This document shows positions 41,921 through 51,300 of a stretch of 58,195 nt of DNA, piece by piece. Both the position numbers and the translations under genes were made by a program. Position 1 is the first letter of the stretch; the number at the start of each line of letters is the position of its first letter. A model generated the notes under the pieces. It was not told the origin of the DNA, searched no databases, and was given only the letters and a program-made list of their open reading frames with translations. The stretch comes from Prevotellaceae bacterium UBA4361 (GTDB taxonomy: Bacteria; Bacteroidota; Bacteroidia; Bacteroidales; Bacteroidaceae): NCBI GenBank assembly GCA_002393575.1, contig DGSN01000004.1, positions 16,348 through 74,542 of the forward strand, written 5' to 3'.

Positions 41921-43009
41921 ATGCAAGTTGATTTTTTGAATCTGCAACGAGTGAATGAGTCGTTCGGCTCGGAACTGACGGAGGCTGTGAACCGCGTGGT
42001 GAGCAGTGGATGGTATTTGTTGCACACTGAGGTGGAGGCTTTCGAACAAGAGTTTGCTGACTATCTCGGTGTGAGGCAATGCGTGGGTTGTGGCAACGGA
42101 CTCGATGCCTTGACGCTCGTTTTGATGGCTTGGAAAGAACAGATGGGTTGGCAGGATGGCGACGAGGTGATTGTGCCTTCCAACACGTTCATCGCTACGG
42201 TGCTGGCGGTGTCGAGGGCTGGGTTGAAACCTGTGTTTTGTGAGCCTCGATGGGATGATGCCTTGATGGATGTGGAGCGTGTGGAGGCACTCATCACGGA
42301 GCGTACTCGCTGCCTTCTGCCTGTGCATTTGTATGGACAGACGTGCCAGATGGAGCGCATCAGGGAAATAGCCAAGGCGCATGGGCTGAAGGTGTTGGAA
42401 GATGCTTGTCAGGCGCATGGAGCTGAGGGTGTGGCGCAAGGTGATGCAGCTGCCTTTTCTTTCTATCCAGGCAAGAACCTGGGTGCGCTGGGCGATGGGG
42501 GATGCGTTGCCACGAACGATGACGCGCTGGCGCAACAAGTGAGGTGCTTGGCAAACTATGGGCAGTCTGTCAAATATACACATCTGTGTAAAGGTGTTAA
42601 TTCGCGGCTTGACGAAGTGCAAGCTGCTGTGCTTCGGGTGAAGTTGCGCCGATTAGACAAGGACAATGCCCGAAGACGAGAGATTGCTGCTTGTTATTCG
42701 GAAAATCTCAAGGACAGGGTGACTGTGCCACTGATGCCAGCGTGTCCTTCTCGGCATGTTTTTCATATTTATGCCATTCGCACGGACTGTCGAGACGAAT
42801 GGCAGAAGTCGTTGAAGGAGAAGGGCATACAGACATTGGTGCATTATCCGATTCCTCCGCATCGCCAGCAAGCATACCGCGAGTTCCAGCACTTGCATCT
42901 GCCAATAGCAGAGGAGTGGGGTAGGACGGAATTGTCTCTGCCTATGTCGCCTGTGATGACGGATGAGGAGGTGGAGGCTGTGTGCAGGGCGGTGGTAAAT
43001 GAAGAATGA
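41921..43009 (+). CDS. DegT/DnrJ/EryC1/StrS-family sugar aminotransferase
   Basis: A 362-residue PLP enzyme. The family segments are clear: GCGNGLDALTLVLMAW, EVIVPSNTFIATVLAV, LPVHLYGQTCQMERI, LEDACQAHGAEG (Asp for the PLP ring), the PLP lysine in FSFYPGKNLGALGDGG and GVNSRLDEVQAAVL. These enzymes transaminate nucleotide-activated keto-sugars. The GYNxR/NSRLDE region resembles dTDP-3-amino-3,6-dideoxyhexose transaminases (FdtB/QdtB), a tentative subclass call. The start MQVDFLNL at 41921 fits the family better than the ATG six codons upstream. It is a single gene; the partner sugar-nucleotide genes are elsewhere. Confidence 0.85.
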   Translation: MQVDFLNLQRVNESFGSELTEAVNRVVSSGWYLLHTEVEAFEQEFADYLGVRQCVGCGNGLDALTLVLMAWKEQMGWQDGDEVIVPSNTFIATVLAVSRAGLKPVFCEPRWDDALMDVERVEALITERTRCLLPVHLYGQTCQMERIREIAKAHGLKVLEDACQAHGAEGVAQGDAAAFSFYPGKNLGALGDGGCVATNDDALAQQVRCLANYGQSVKYTHLCKGVNSRLDEVQAAVLRVKLRRLDKDNARRREIAACYSENLKDRVTVPLMPACPSRHVFHIYAIRTDCRDEWQKSLKEKGIQTLVHYPIPPHRQQAYREFQHLHLPIAEEWGRTELSLPMSPVMTDEEVEAVCRAVVNEE

Positions 43010-43141
43010 GGAATGAAGAATGAGGAATGAAGAATGGGCATAATGGGGAGAATGGGATGAATGGGCATAATGGGAAGGATGGGAGGCAAAGAACTTTGCC
43101 AATTCTTCATTCTTCATTCCTCATTCTTCATTCCTCATTCT
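43010..43141. repeat. Long heptamer hairpin between convergent genes
   Basis: GAAGAAT/GAGGAAT heptamers (from about 43012), then ATGGGCATAATGGG strings and, from about 43105, the complementary ATTCTTC/ATTCCTC heptamers. The two halves can fold into one long hairpin between the aminotransferase gene (+) and rarA (-), which may act as a terminator. Confidence 0.7.
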
Positions 43142-44497
43142 TCATTCTTCATTCTTATATCTTTCTTTCCAGCATTTGAGCATTCGTTCGTAGAGTTTTG
43201 CTTCGGACGGGGTGTGGGGCTGTGCGTGCCAGAAACGGGCATTGGTGGCTTCGTCGGGCAGGAATTGCTGCTCTACGAAGTGGTCGGGGAAATCGTGTGC
43301 GTATTTGTAGCCGTCGTGATAGCCGAGTTCTGCCATGAGTTTGGTTGGGGCGTTGCGGATGGGCAGGGGAATAGGTAGGTTGCCTGTCTGCTTCACGTAC
43401 TGAAGGGCTGAGTCGATGGCGAGATAGGAGGAGTTGCTCTTGGGACTCGTGGCGAGATAGACGGTGGCTTCTGCTAATGGTATGCGTCCTTCGGGCATAC
43501 CGATTTTCGACACGGCATCGAAACAGGCGTTGGCAAGAAGAAGGGCGTTGGGATTGGCGAGTCCGATGTCCTCGGATGCGCTGATGACGAGTCGGCGAGC
43601 GATGAACAGTGGGTCTTCGCCTCCTTCAATCATGCGGGCGAGGTAGTAGATGGCTGCGTCGGGGTCGCTTCCTCGGATGCTCTTGATGAAGGCTGAGATG
43701 ATGTCGTAGTGCATTTCTCCGTCCTTGTCGTAAGCAAGAGGATTTTGTTGGATGGAGCGGAGGACGAGGTCGTCGGTAATGACAATGTGTGAAGCGTGAG
43801 GCGATTCTTCCGAATGGCATTCTTCACTTTTCACTTTTAACTTTTCACTTCCTTGCCCTTCTGCTTCTGCTGCTTGGATGGTGAGTTCGAGGATGTTGAG
43901 GAGTTTGCGGGCATCGCCTCCGCTTTGGCGCAACATGGCTCCCGTTTCCTTCAGTTCTATCTTCTTGTTTTTGAGAAAGATATCGCGGGTGATGGCGTTG
44001 TGCAGGAGTTGGAGGAGGTCGTCTTTGCCGAGCGATTCCAGCACATAGACTTGGCATCGTGAGAGGAGGGGACGGATGACCTCGAAAGATGGGTTCTCGG
44101 TGGTGGCACCAATGAGGGTGATGACACCTTGTTCCACGGCTCCGAGCAGTGAATCCTGTTGCGACTTGGAGAAGCGGTGGATTTCGTCGATGAAGAGGAT
44201 GGGGGTTCCGTTCGTGGCAAAGAGTCCTGTGTTGAGTCGTGCTTTCTCAATCACTTCGCGCACTTCTTTCACTCCCGACGTGACGGCACTCAGTGTGAAG
44301 AATGGCACTTGGAGCGTCTTGGCAATGATGTTGGCAAGGGTGGTTTTCCCCACGCCTGGAGGTCCCCAAAGGATGAAGGAGGCGATGCGTCGGGCATCAA
44401 TCATGCGACGAATCACTGCACCTTCGCCAACGAGGTGCTGCTGGCCGATGTAGTCGTTGAGAGTTTGGGGGCGAAGTCGTTCTGCTAAGGGTTGCAT
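43142..44497 (-). CDS. rarA: Replication-associated recombination protein A
   Basis: A 451-residue AAA+ ATPase (RarA/MgsA/WRNIP1) that acts at stalled replication forks. Walker A: FILWGPPGVGKTTLA (about 45); Walker B: PILFIDEIHRFSKSQQD (about 97). Sensor regions and the tetramerisation C-terminal domain (GSDPDAAIYYLARMIEGGED, DIGLANPNALLLANACF) are intact. Residues about 214-234 (ending SEECHSEESPHAS) are encoded by an intergenic-type repeat inserted in frame between the ATPase lid and the C-terminal domain. It is transcribed away from the AddA/AddB-like pair, giving a local DNA-repair cluster. Confidence 0.95.
   Translation of the reverse strand: MQPLAERLRPQTLNDYIGQQHLVGEGAVIRRMIDARRIASFILWGPPGVGKTTLANIIAKTLQVPFFTLSAVTSGVKEVREVIEKARLNTGLFATNGTPILFIDEIHRFSKSQQDSLLGAVEQGVITLIGATTENPSFEVIRPLLSRCQVYVLESLGKDDLLQLLHNAITRDIFLKNKKIELKETGAMLRQSGGDARKLLNILELTIQAAEAEGQGSEKLKVKSEECHSEESPHASHIVITDDLVLRSIQQNPLAYDKDGEMHYDIISAFIKSIRGSDPDAAIYYLARMIEGGEDPLFIARRLVISASEDIGLANPNALLLANACFDAVSKIGMPEGRIPLAEATVYLATSPKSNSSYLAIDSALQYVKQTGNLPIPLPIRNAPTKLMAELGYHDGYKYAHDFPDHFVEQQFLPDEATNARFWHAQPHTPSEAKLYERMLKCWKERYKNEE
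43794..43855 (-). repeat. Intergenic-type repeat module inside the rarA coding sequence
   Basis: On the coding strand: GTGAAAA/GTTAAAA heptamers, then GAATGCCATTCGGAAGAATCG, then CCTCACGCTTCACAC. This equals the glmS leader module (34910-35010) in order and orientation, including the CCATCCGG-like core. It keeps the rarA frame. Confidence 0.78.
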
Positions 44498-44527
44498 AGG
44501 GAGTTAAAAGTTAAAAGTGAAAAATTT

Positions 44528-44595
44528 CAACCATAACCCTCACTTCCTATCCAGATGGCGGTTGAGGTTAAGGTTAGGGTTAAGGTTGAGAACTC
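44528..44595. repeat. Hexamer (TTAAGG/TTAGGG-like) repeat with CCNTCCNGATGG core
   Basis: An AACCCT-type string, then CCTATCCAGATGGCGG, then GGTTAAGGTTAGGGTTAAGG with a 6-bp period. The halves are partly complementary. Similar elements lie at about 48190-48290 and 53255-53330. The -7 box of the next gene (TATATTTG, 44662-44669) follows. Confidence 0.65.
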
Positions 44596-44686
44596 ATCTA
44601 AATTTCTGCAAAAATACATCAAATAAAACGAAAACGAAAAAGCATATATGAAAAAAATGAGTATATTTGCATAAAATAGAAAAACC

Positions 44687-47600
44687 ATGACGACGAACTC
44701 AACTAAATACCTGAAAGTGTTATCTGCTTCGGCAGGTAGTGGAAAAACATTCCGTTTGGCAGTGGAGTACATCAAACTGTTGATTGAGAACCCTGTCAAC
44801 TACAAGTATATCCTTGCTGTGACGTTCACGAACAAAGCCACCAGCGAAATGAAAGACCGCATTCTGACGCAGCTCTATGGCATTGCACATGGTTTGGCTT
44901 CGTCGAACGATTATCTGGCGAAAATCAAGGAGGACGAGCGTTTCCACCTGTTTTCTGACGAGCAAATCAGGGACCATGCTGGCAAGGCGCTGAGGAACAT
45001 GATGCACGACTATGGCATGTTCCGAATAGAGACGATTGACTCGTTCTTCCAGTCGATTCTGCGTGATTTGGCATACGAGCTTCATTTGTCGAACAACCTG
45101 CGTGTGGATTTGAAAGCGAAAGAGATTCTGGAGGATGCCGTGAGAACCATGCTGCGCGACTTGAAGGAAAGCGATGATGTGTTCAAGGTGATTAGAAACT
45201 ATGTGGAGCAGAAGATTGGAGACAACAAGGATTGGTCGATTACAGACGAGATAAGTCGTTTTGCCAACCACATTTTCGACGAGCAATTCATGTTGCACAA
45301 GCAGAAGAAACTTGAAGAACAGGGTTTGCAGAATCGGGAAATGATGGATGTGCCTGCTTTCGACATGAGGGACGTGGAGCAATACAAGAACCGAATGTTC
45401 GCGACACGTCGCCAGAAGATGTTGGATGTTGTGGAAAAGGCTAAGAATTTCATGAAAGTGTTTGATGAACATGGACTGACGATTGAGCATTTTTCCCAAG
45501 GGACGAAAGGTGTGTATGGCTTTTTTGATAGCTTAGCCCAAGGTGAGCAGAAAGCTCCTAACAGCTATGTGATGGGCTGTCTGGACTCTGCTGAGAACTG
45601 GGCGAAGAGAGGCCCGCAGCATGATGTGGTGGTGCGGTTGGCTCAGGACACATTCATGCCGATGCTGGCTGACTTGCTGAAAGACGTGGAATACATCAAG
45701 AATTCGACCATCATCACCAAGCACATCTATCCGCTGATGCTGATAGGCGAGATTGACAAGACGGTGCGAGACTTGAACAGCAATGAGAACCGCTTCTTGC
45801 TGGCAGACACGTCGTATTTGCTGAATGCCATGATACAGGATAGCGACATTCCGTTTATCTATGAGAAGTCGGGAACGAAGTTCAAGTACATTATGATTGA
45901 CGAGTTTCAGGACACTTCCACGCTGCAATGGAGAAACTTCGTGCCGCTGCTGATGAATTGCGTTTCGATAGGTTGCGAATGCTTGATTGTGGGCGACGTG
46001 AAGCAAAGCATTTATCGCTGGCGAAATAGCGACTGGGAGATACTGAACGGCATCAGGGACAATGAGCACTTCAAGGGATATGTGGATTGGAATCCGCTGA
46101 ATGACAACTATCGCAGTGCTGGAAATGTGGTGAATTTCAATAACGCTTTCTTCAGCATTGCTGCCATCGAAATGCAAAAAGTCTTCGACCTCAAAACAAC
46201 GGGAAGAGTGCCCGAAGAAGCTGAGCTGATGACGGAGACGATACCTTCGGTGTATGCCACTGTGAAGCAGGAGGTGAAGAAAGGCGAAGGCAAGGGCTAT
46301 GTGAAGGTGGAATGTGTGGAATTACCTACGGACACCAATACAGGCGACAAAAAGACTGTGGAATACCAACGCGTGATAGACAACCTGCGGGAACTGCTGA
46401 AACGAGATGATGCAGGCAAACGGACGGTGAACCCCGAGGACATTGCCATTCTCTGCCGCGAAAACAAGGACATTCCCGAAATCATGTCGCTTTTCGAGGA
46501 AACCAAGGAGCTGGAAGAATACGACATGTTCAGAGGGGTGAACATCGTGAGCGATGAGGCTTTTAGGCTGAAGGCTTCGTTGGCAGTGAATGTGCTGATT
46601 GCTGCACTACGTGCCATTGCCAATCCTGCCGACAAGTATTCGATGGGGTATCTGCTCTATATATATAATAAGGAGGTGAAGAAGGACGGAACGGCAGAGG
46701 ATCTGAATAGCATTTTCTTGAAGGACATTGATGCCATCAAGCAGATGTTGCCGCCAGCTTTTGGCAACGAACTTGATGCCTTGTCGGTGAAACCGCTCTT
46801 CGAATTGTTGCAGAACCTTTTCGAGATGTTGGGACTGAGCATGATAGAGCATCAAAGCGCGTACTTGTTCTCATTCTTCGACCAGGTGCAGACTTTTGTC
46901 TGCGACAAACCAGGCGACATCGACAGCTTCTTGCAGTTTTGGGACGAAAAGTTGGGCGATGAAACCATTCCGATGGGAGAAGTGGAGGGTATCAGAATCC
47001 TCTCCATTCATAAGTCGAAGGGATTGGAATTTCATACTGTGATTCTTCCATTGGCAGACTGGGCATTCCATAAGTCGAATCCTGCTCCCTCCATTTGGTG
47101 CCAGCCTACTGGTGAGTATGCAGGCATCGACTTGTTGCCTGTGGATTATGGCAGCAACTTGGCAGATTCTTGTTTCACCAAAGAATTTAACGAGGAGAAA
47201 CTGAAATTGTATGTGGACAATCTGAACTTGGTGTATGTGGCTAATACGCGAGCCAGGAATAATCTGATTGTCATATCTGGTAAGAAAGAAAAGTCTGAAA
47301 AAAAGAAAAAAGATAGCGACTCTTCTATGGAAGATGTGGCATATTTGTTGTGGACAACGATGGAAGAGATGAGGAAAGATGACCTGGAACTGCGCTATGT
47401 TGATGTACCACTGAAGATGGCGTTGACAGAAGAGGACGAGGAATGTGAGCTGACAATTCACCAGTACGAGAAAGGAGCACTCTGTCCATCGAAAGAGAAG
47501 GTGGACGAGGAAGAAGATAATGTGCTGGCACAGAAAGCCGTCGATACGCCTATCACATTCGTGCAAAACAAGATGCTGGCAGAATTCCGTCAGTCGAATC

Positions 47601-48121
47601 AATCGGCTGAGTTCGTGAATGGACAGTACGACGAAAACGAACGTGATAAATCGTTGACAACCGGTTTCTCGAACGACTACATCAACCAAGGCTTGCTCTT
47701 CCATTATCTGCTCTCGCTGATTCACACGCAGGACGATGTGGAGAAAGCATTCCTCCGTGTCAGTCAGGAAGGATTATTCGAAAACCCAGAGCAGGAGGGT
47801 GCTATGAGGATGATGCTCCAGCAGGCATTCCAGAACGAGCAGGTGCGAGAGTGGTTCACGACGGGTTGGAACGTGGTGAACGAATGTGCCATCATCGACA
47901 AGAATGACGAAGGAGTGATTTATGAAAAGCGCCCCGACCGTGTCATTTCGAAAGAAGGCGAGACCATCGTGATAGACTACAAGACTGGTGACTCGCAGAA
48001 GGTCTATCAAAAATACAAGCAACAAGTTGAGGAGTATATCCACTTGTTGCAGCGAGCTGGATATGAGAATGTGAAAGGCTACCTTTGGTATGTTTTTGAC
48101 AACAAGGTGGTAGCAGTCTAA
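44687..48121 (+). CDS. UvrD/RecB-family helicase-nuclease, AddA-like
   Basis: A 1144-residue superfamily 1 helicase. Motif I: LSASAGSGKTFRLAVEY (about 12); Ia VTFTNKATSEMKDRI; II FKYIMIDEFQDTSTLQW (about 405); III/IV GDVKQSIYRWRNSDW; V VEGIRILSIHKSKGLEFHT; VI LVYVANTRARNNLIV. A C-terminal RecB-type nuclease region has VIDYKTGDSQKVYQKYKQQVEEY (Asp and Lys of the DxK motif, and a Q-V-x-x-Y block). With the next gene it forms an AddAB/RexAB-like double-strand-break end-processing enzyme. Bacteroidetes versions are divergent, hence 'like'. Confidence 0.88.
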   Translation: MTTNSTKYLKVLSASAGSGKTFRLAVEYIKLLIENPVNYKYILAVTFTNKATSEMKDRILTQLYGIAHGLASSNDYLAKIKEDERFHLFSDEQIRDHAGKALRNMMHDYGMFRIETIDSFFQSILRDLAYELHLSNNLRVDLKAKEILEDAVRTMLRDLKESDDVFKVIRNYVEQKIGDNKDWSITDEISRFANHIFDEQFMLHKQKKLEEQGLQNREMMDVPAFDMRDVEQYKNRMFATRRQKMLDVVEKAKNFMKVFDEHGLTIEHFSQGTKGVYGFFDSLAQGEQKAPNSYVMGCLDSAENWAKRGPQHDVVVRLAQDTFMPMLADLLKDVEYIKNSTIITKHIYPLMLIGEIDKTVRDLNSNENRFLLADTSYLLNAMIQDSDIPFIYEKSGTKFKYIMIDEFQDTSTLQWRNFVPLLMNCVSIGCECLIVGDVKQSIYRWRNSDWEILNGIRDNEHFKGYVDWNPLNDNYRSAGNVVNFNNAFFSIAAIEMQKVFDLKTTGRVPEEAELMTETIPSVYATVKQEVKKGEGKGYVKVECVELPTDTNTGDKKTVEYQRVIDNLRELLKRDDAGKRTVNPEDIAILCRENKDIPEIMSLFEETKELEEYDMFRGVNIVSDEAFRLKASLAVNVLIAALRAIANPADKYSMGYLLYIYNKEVKKDGTAEDLNSIFLKDIDAIKQMLPPAFGNELDALSVKPLFELLQNLFEMLGLSMIEHQSAYLFSFFDQVQTFVCDKPGDIDSFLQFWDEKLGDETIPMGEVEGIRILSIHKSKGLEFHTVILPLADWAFHKSNPAPSIWCQPTGEYAGIDLLPVDYGSNLADSCFTKEFNEEKLKLYVDNLNLVYVANTRARNNLIVISGKKEKSEKKKKDSDSSMEDVAYLLWTTMEEMRKDDLELRYVDVPLKMALTEEDEECELTIHQYEKGALCPSKEKVDEEEDNVLAQKAVDTPITFVQNKMLAEFRQSNQSAEFVNGQYDENERDKSLTTGFSNDYINQGLLFHYLLSLIHTQDDVEKAFLRVSQEGLFENPEQEGAMRMMLQQAFQNEQVREWFTTGWNVVNECAIIDKNDEGVIYEKRPDRVISKEGETIVIDYKTGDSQKVYQKYKQQVEEYIHLLQRAGYENVKGYLWYVFDNKVVAV

Positions 48122-48154
48122 GGACAAAACAAGTCAAAAGTCAAAGGCGTAATA

Positions 48155-48328
48155 AGTCTCCTAAAGAAATAGACTAAATGTACTAAATTTTTATTCAACC
48201 TTAACCCTAACCCTAACCTTAACTTTGGCTACGCCGAGATAAAGGTTCCATCCGAATGGTGGTTATCGTTATGGTTATCGTTATCGTTGAAAAATAATTT
48301 TGCCGATTTTGCCGATTTCTTTAGGAGA
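48155..48328. repeat. TCTCCTAAAGAAAT element carrying a hexamer repeat inside
   Basis: The left end AGTCTCCTAAAGAAAT (48155-48170) and the right end ATTTCTTTAGGAGA (48315-48328) are as in the other copies, with GACTAAATGTACTAAAT and GCCGATTTTGCCGATT inside. Compared with the 72-bp copy at 54590 it holds about 100 extra bp: CCTTAA/CCCTAA hexamers, GGCTACGCCGAG, CCATCCGAATGG and GGTTATC hexamers, which are another repeat family nested in it. Confidence 0.78.
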
Positions 48329-48374
48329 TATACCAGCAGACCTTGACCTCAGACATAAAAAACTCATTAAGAAC

Positions 48375-51300
48375 ATGAAAACCTTTCTTGAAATAGTAGC
48401 AAAAGACCTGTATCAGAAGTGTAATGGAAATTTTCAGGACTTGACCGTTATTTTCCCGAACAAGCGTGCCAGCCTGTTCTTCAATCAGCACATCTTTGCT
48501 ATTGCCAACGCACCGCTGTGGGCACCCCGATACCAAACCATCACCGAACTGTTCCAGACGCTTTCGCCTTTGGAAGTGGCAGACCCGATAGAGTTGGTGT
48601 GCCGTCTCTACAAGGCTTACGAAGAAGTGTATCAACAGAGTGGGGGAGAGATGAACGAAACGCTCGATAGGTTCTACTCCTGGGGCGAACTCATGCTGTC
48701 CGACTTCCAGGACATTGACAACAACCACGTCGATGCGCACGAACTCTTTGTCAACATCTCCGACCTGAACGACCTCACCCGTTTCGACTATCTCACTGAC
48801 GAGCAGGTGAAATCCTTGCAGGAGTATTTCAAGGACTTCGACCCTTCAACACTTCTGAAGGAAAACTACATGAGCCTTTGGAAAATGCTGCCAACCATCT
48901 ATACCCGCTTTCGCGAACAACTCCGAAGTGCAGGACTCTCATACGAAGGAATGCTGAAACGAAACGTAGTAAGTCGTCTGACTCAGGCTGAACTCCCCAC
49001 CGACGAGACCTTGACTCCAAAACAAGAAATAATAGCCCAGCAGAAAGTGACAGATTTCAAAGAACGCATCCAGCACCAGAAGTTTGCCATCGTTGGATTC
49101 AACGTGCTCAACAAGACCGAACAGGAACTGTTCCGATTCCTCAAGGAAAATTCCCAAACGTATTTCTATTGGGATTTCGACGAAGCATATAGATTGAAGG
49201 AAGACAAAGGGCAAAAACGTGAAGCGTGGAGCGTGAAGAATGAAGAGAAGGATAAAAGTGCAAAGGACGAAGAAGATGCTTCATTCTTCAATCTTCAATC
49301 TTCACTTTCTGGGTTTGAGGCAGGGCGATTCATCTACAAAGACATGCTGGACTTTCCCAATGAATTCAAGTTCGGAACCGATTTTTACCAACACGCGTAC
49401 AACAATTTCACTTCCGACAAGAAACACATCACCTACATCTCTTCACCCACCGAAAACGCACAGACACAATACATCGGCAAATGGATGCAGCAATGCCATC
49501 TACAGGCAGAAGGAGAACAGCTCAACCAGTCTGCCATCGTGCTTTGCAACGAAAACCTCTTGCCGTCCGTGCTCCATTCCATCCCCGTTGACGAAGAGTT
49601 TGCCAAGCGATTCAAGCTCAATGTCACCATGGGTTATCCCCTCATGCAAACCCCTATCAGCAGCTATCTCATGGCGGTACTCGACCTCCAGTTGCATGGC
49701 TGTCAGGAGAACCGTGCGAACGGAACAACCTTCTGGCGATACCCACAAGTGGCAGCCGTGCTGAAGCATCCTTACACCATCCGTTTGGGAGGCGACAACG
49801 CCCGCAACTTACTCACCACCCTCTACACTTCACCCTTCACCTTTCACTCTTCACTTTCATCGCTCCACGAGAATCAACAAGACAAGGAGAAAGAAGAGCA
49901 GGAAAAGCAGCAAAAAGAATTTCTTCTCAAGCTGTTCGTCAAGCAAAACACCATGAAAGACCTGCTTGTCTATTTGCTCCAGCTCATTCAGGCAGTGGGC
50001 AACAGCTATCGACATGAGGAAAAGACTTTCGACTATCAGTTGTACGTCGAATCCATTTTCAATGCCTACAAGATTGTGAACCGCATGTCGAAGTTGGAAG
50101 AGTCGGGAATCCTACGTTTTGAGCCATCAACGGCACTTCGTGCTGGTTCCAGGTTTGGCTACGCCGAGCTGAAGGTTCAAGTTTCAGGTTCCAAGAATCC
50201 TTCTGAATCCAATGAATCCCTGATTCCACTCCCCTCGCCCTTTGGAGAGGGGTTGGGGGTGAGGCTTTCTCTTCTCTCCCGTCTGCTTTTCCAAATCATC
50301 AACGCCCATTCCTTGCCTTTCCATGGAGAACCAGCCGTTGGCATCCAGGTGATGGGAGTGCTCGAAACACGCAACCTCGACTTCAAGAACCTCCTCATGC
50401 TCAGTGTGAACGAAGGCAAGCTGCCAAAGTCCGAAAACTGCAGTTCCTTCATTCCCTATTTCCTTCGCGAAGAGCACCACCTCACCACCCGCGACAAGCG
50501 CAACAGCCTCTACGCCTACTATTTCTATCGACTCCTTCAGCGAGCAGAGAACGTGACACTCATCTACAACAACTCCACTCAGGGTACATCCCGTGGCGAA
50601 ATGTCGCGATTCATGAAACAAATGCTCGTGGAGCAAGAAGAGCTGCAACTGGCAAACAAAATCCAGCTGAAGAACCTCACGGCAACCAATGCCCCCCATC
50701 TTCCTTCCACGATTGTTGTTCCCAAGACAGAAGAACTGTTGCGCAATCTTCGGGCACATTACGTTCAAAGTACAAAGGACAAAGAACAAAGTACAAAGGA
50801 CAAAGAACAAAGTACAAAGGACAAAGAACAAAGTACAAAGGACAAAGAACAAAGGACAAAGGACTCGCTTCACGCTTCACACTCCACGCTTCACGCATTA
50901 AGTACAAAGGACAAAGAACAAAGTACAAAGGACTCGCTTCACGCTTCACACTCCACGCTTCACGCATTAAGTGCAAAGGACAAAGAACAAAGTACAAGCA
51001 CTAAGCTTCACTTTCTTTCCCCTTCAGCCATCAACACATTCATCGACTGCCCACTCAAGTTCTATTTCGAGAAAGTGGCGCATCTCAATCCCGAAGACGA
51101 ACCGACCGACGACGTGGAGGACAGCACCTTCGGCAGCATCTTCCATTTCTGCATGAAAGAAATCTACGAGCGGCTCGGCGTGGGGAAACCCCTCATGGCT
51201 ACCGACATCGACACCATCCTCAGCCACGACGAGATTGTCAACCATTTCGTGGACCGCGCCTTCAACAAGGAATTCTTCCACGAAAGCGACTTGGATAAGA

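Noticed and set aside
50130..50275. Frameshift or assembly error in the addB-like gene
   Set aside because: The frame stays open through all three inserts and the nuclease domain with its four cysteines is intact, so the inserts look real; long reads would settle it.
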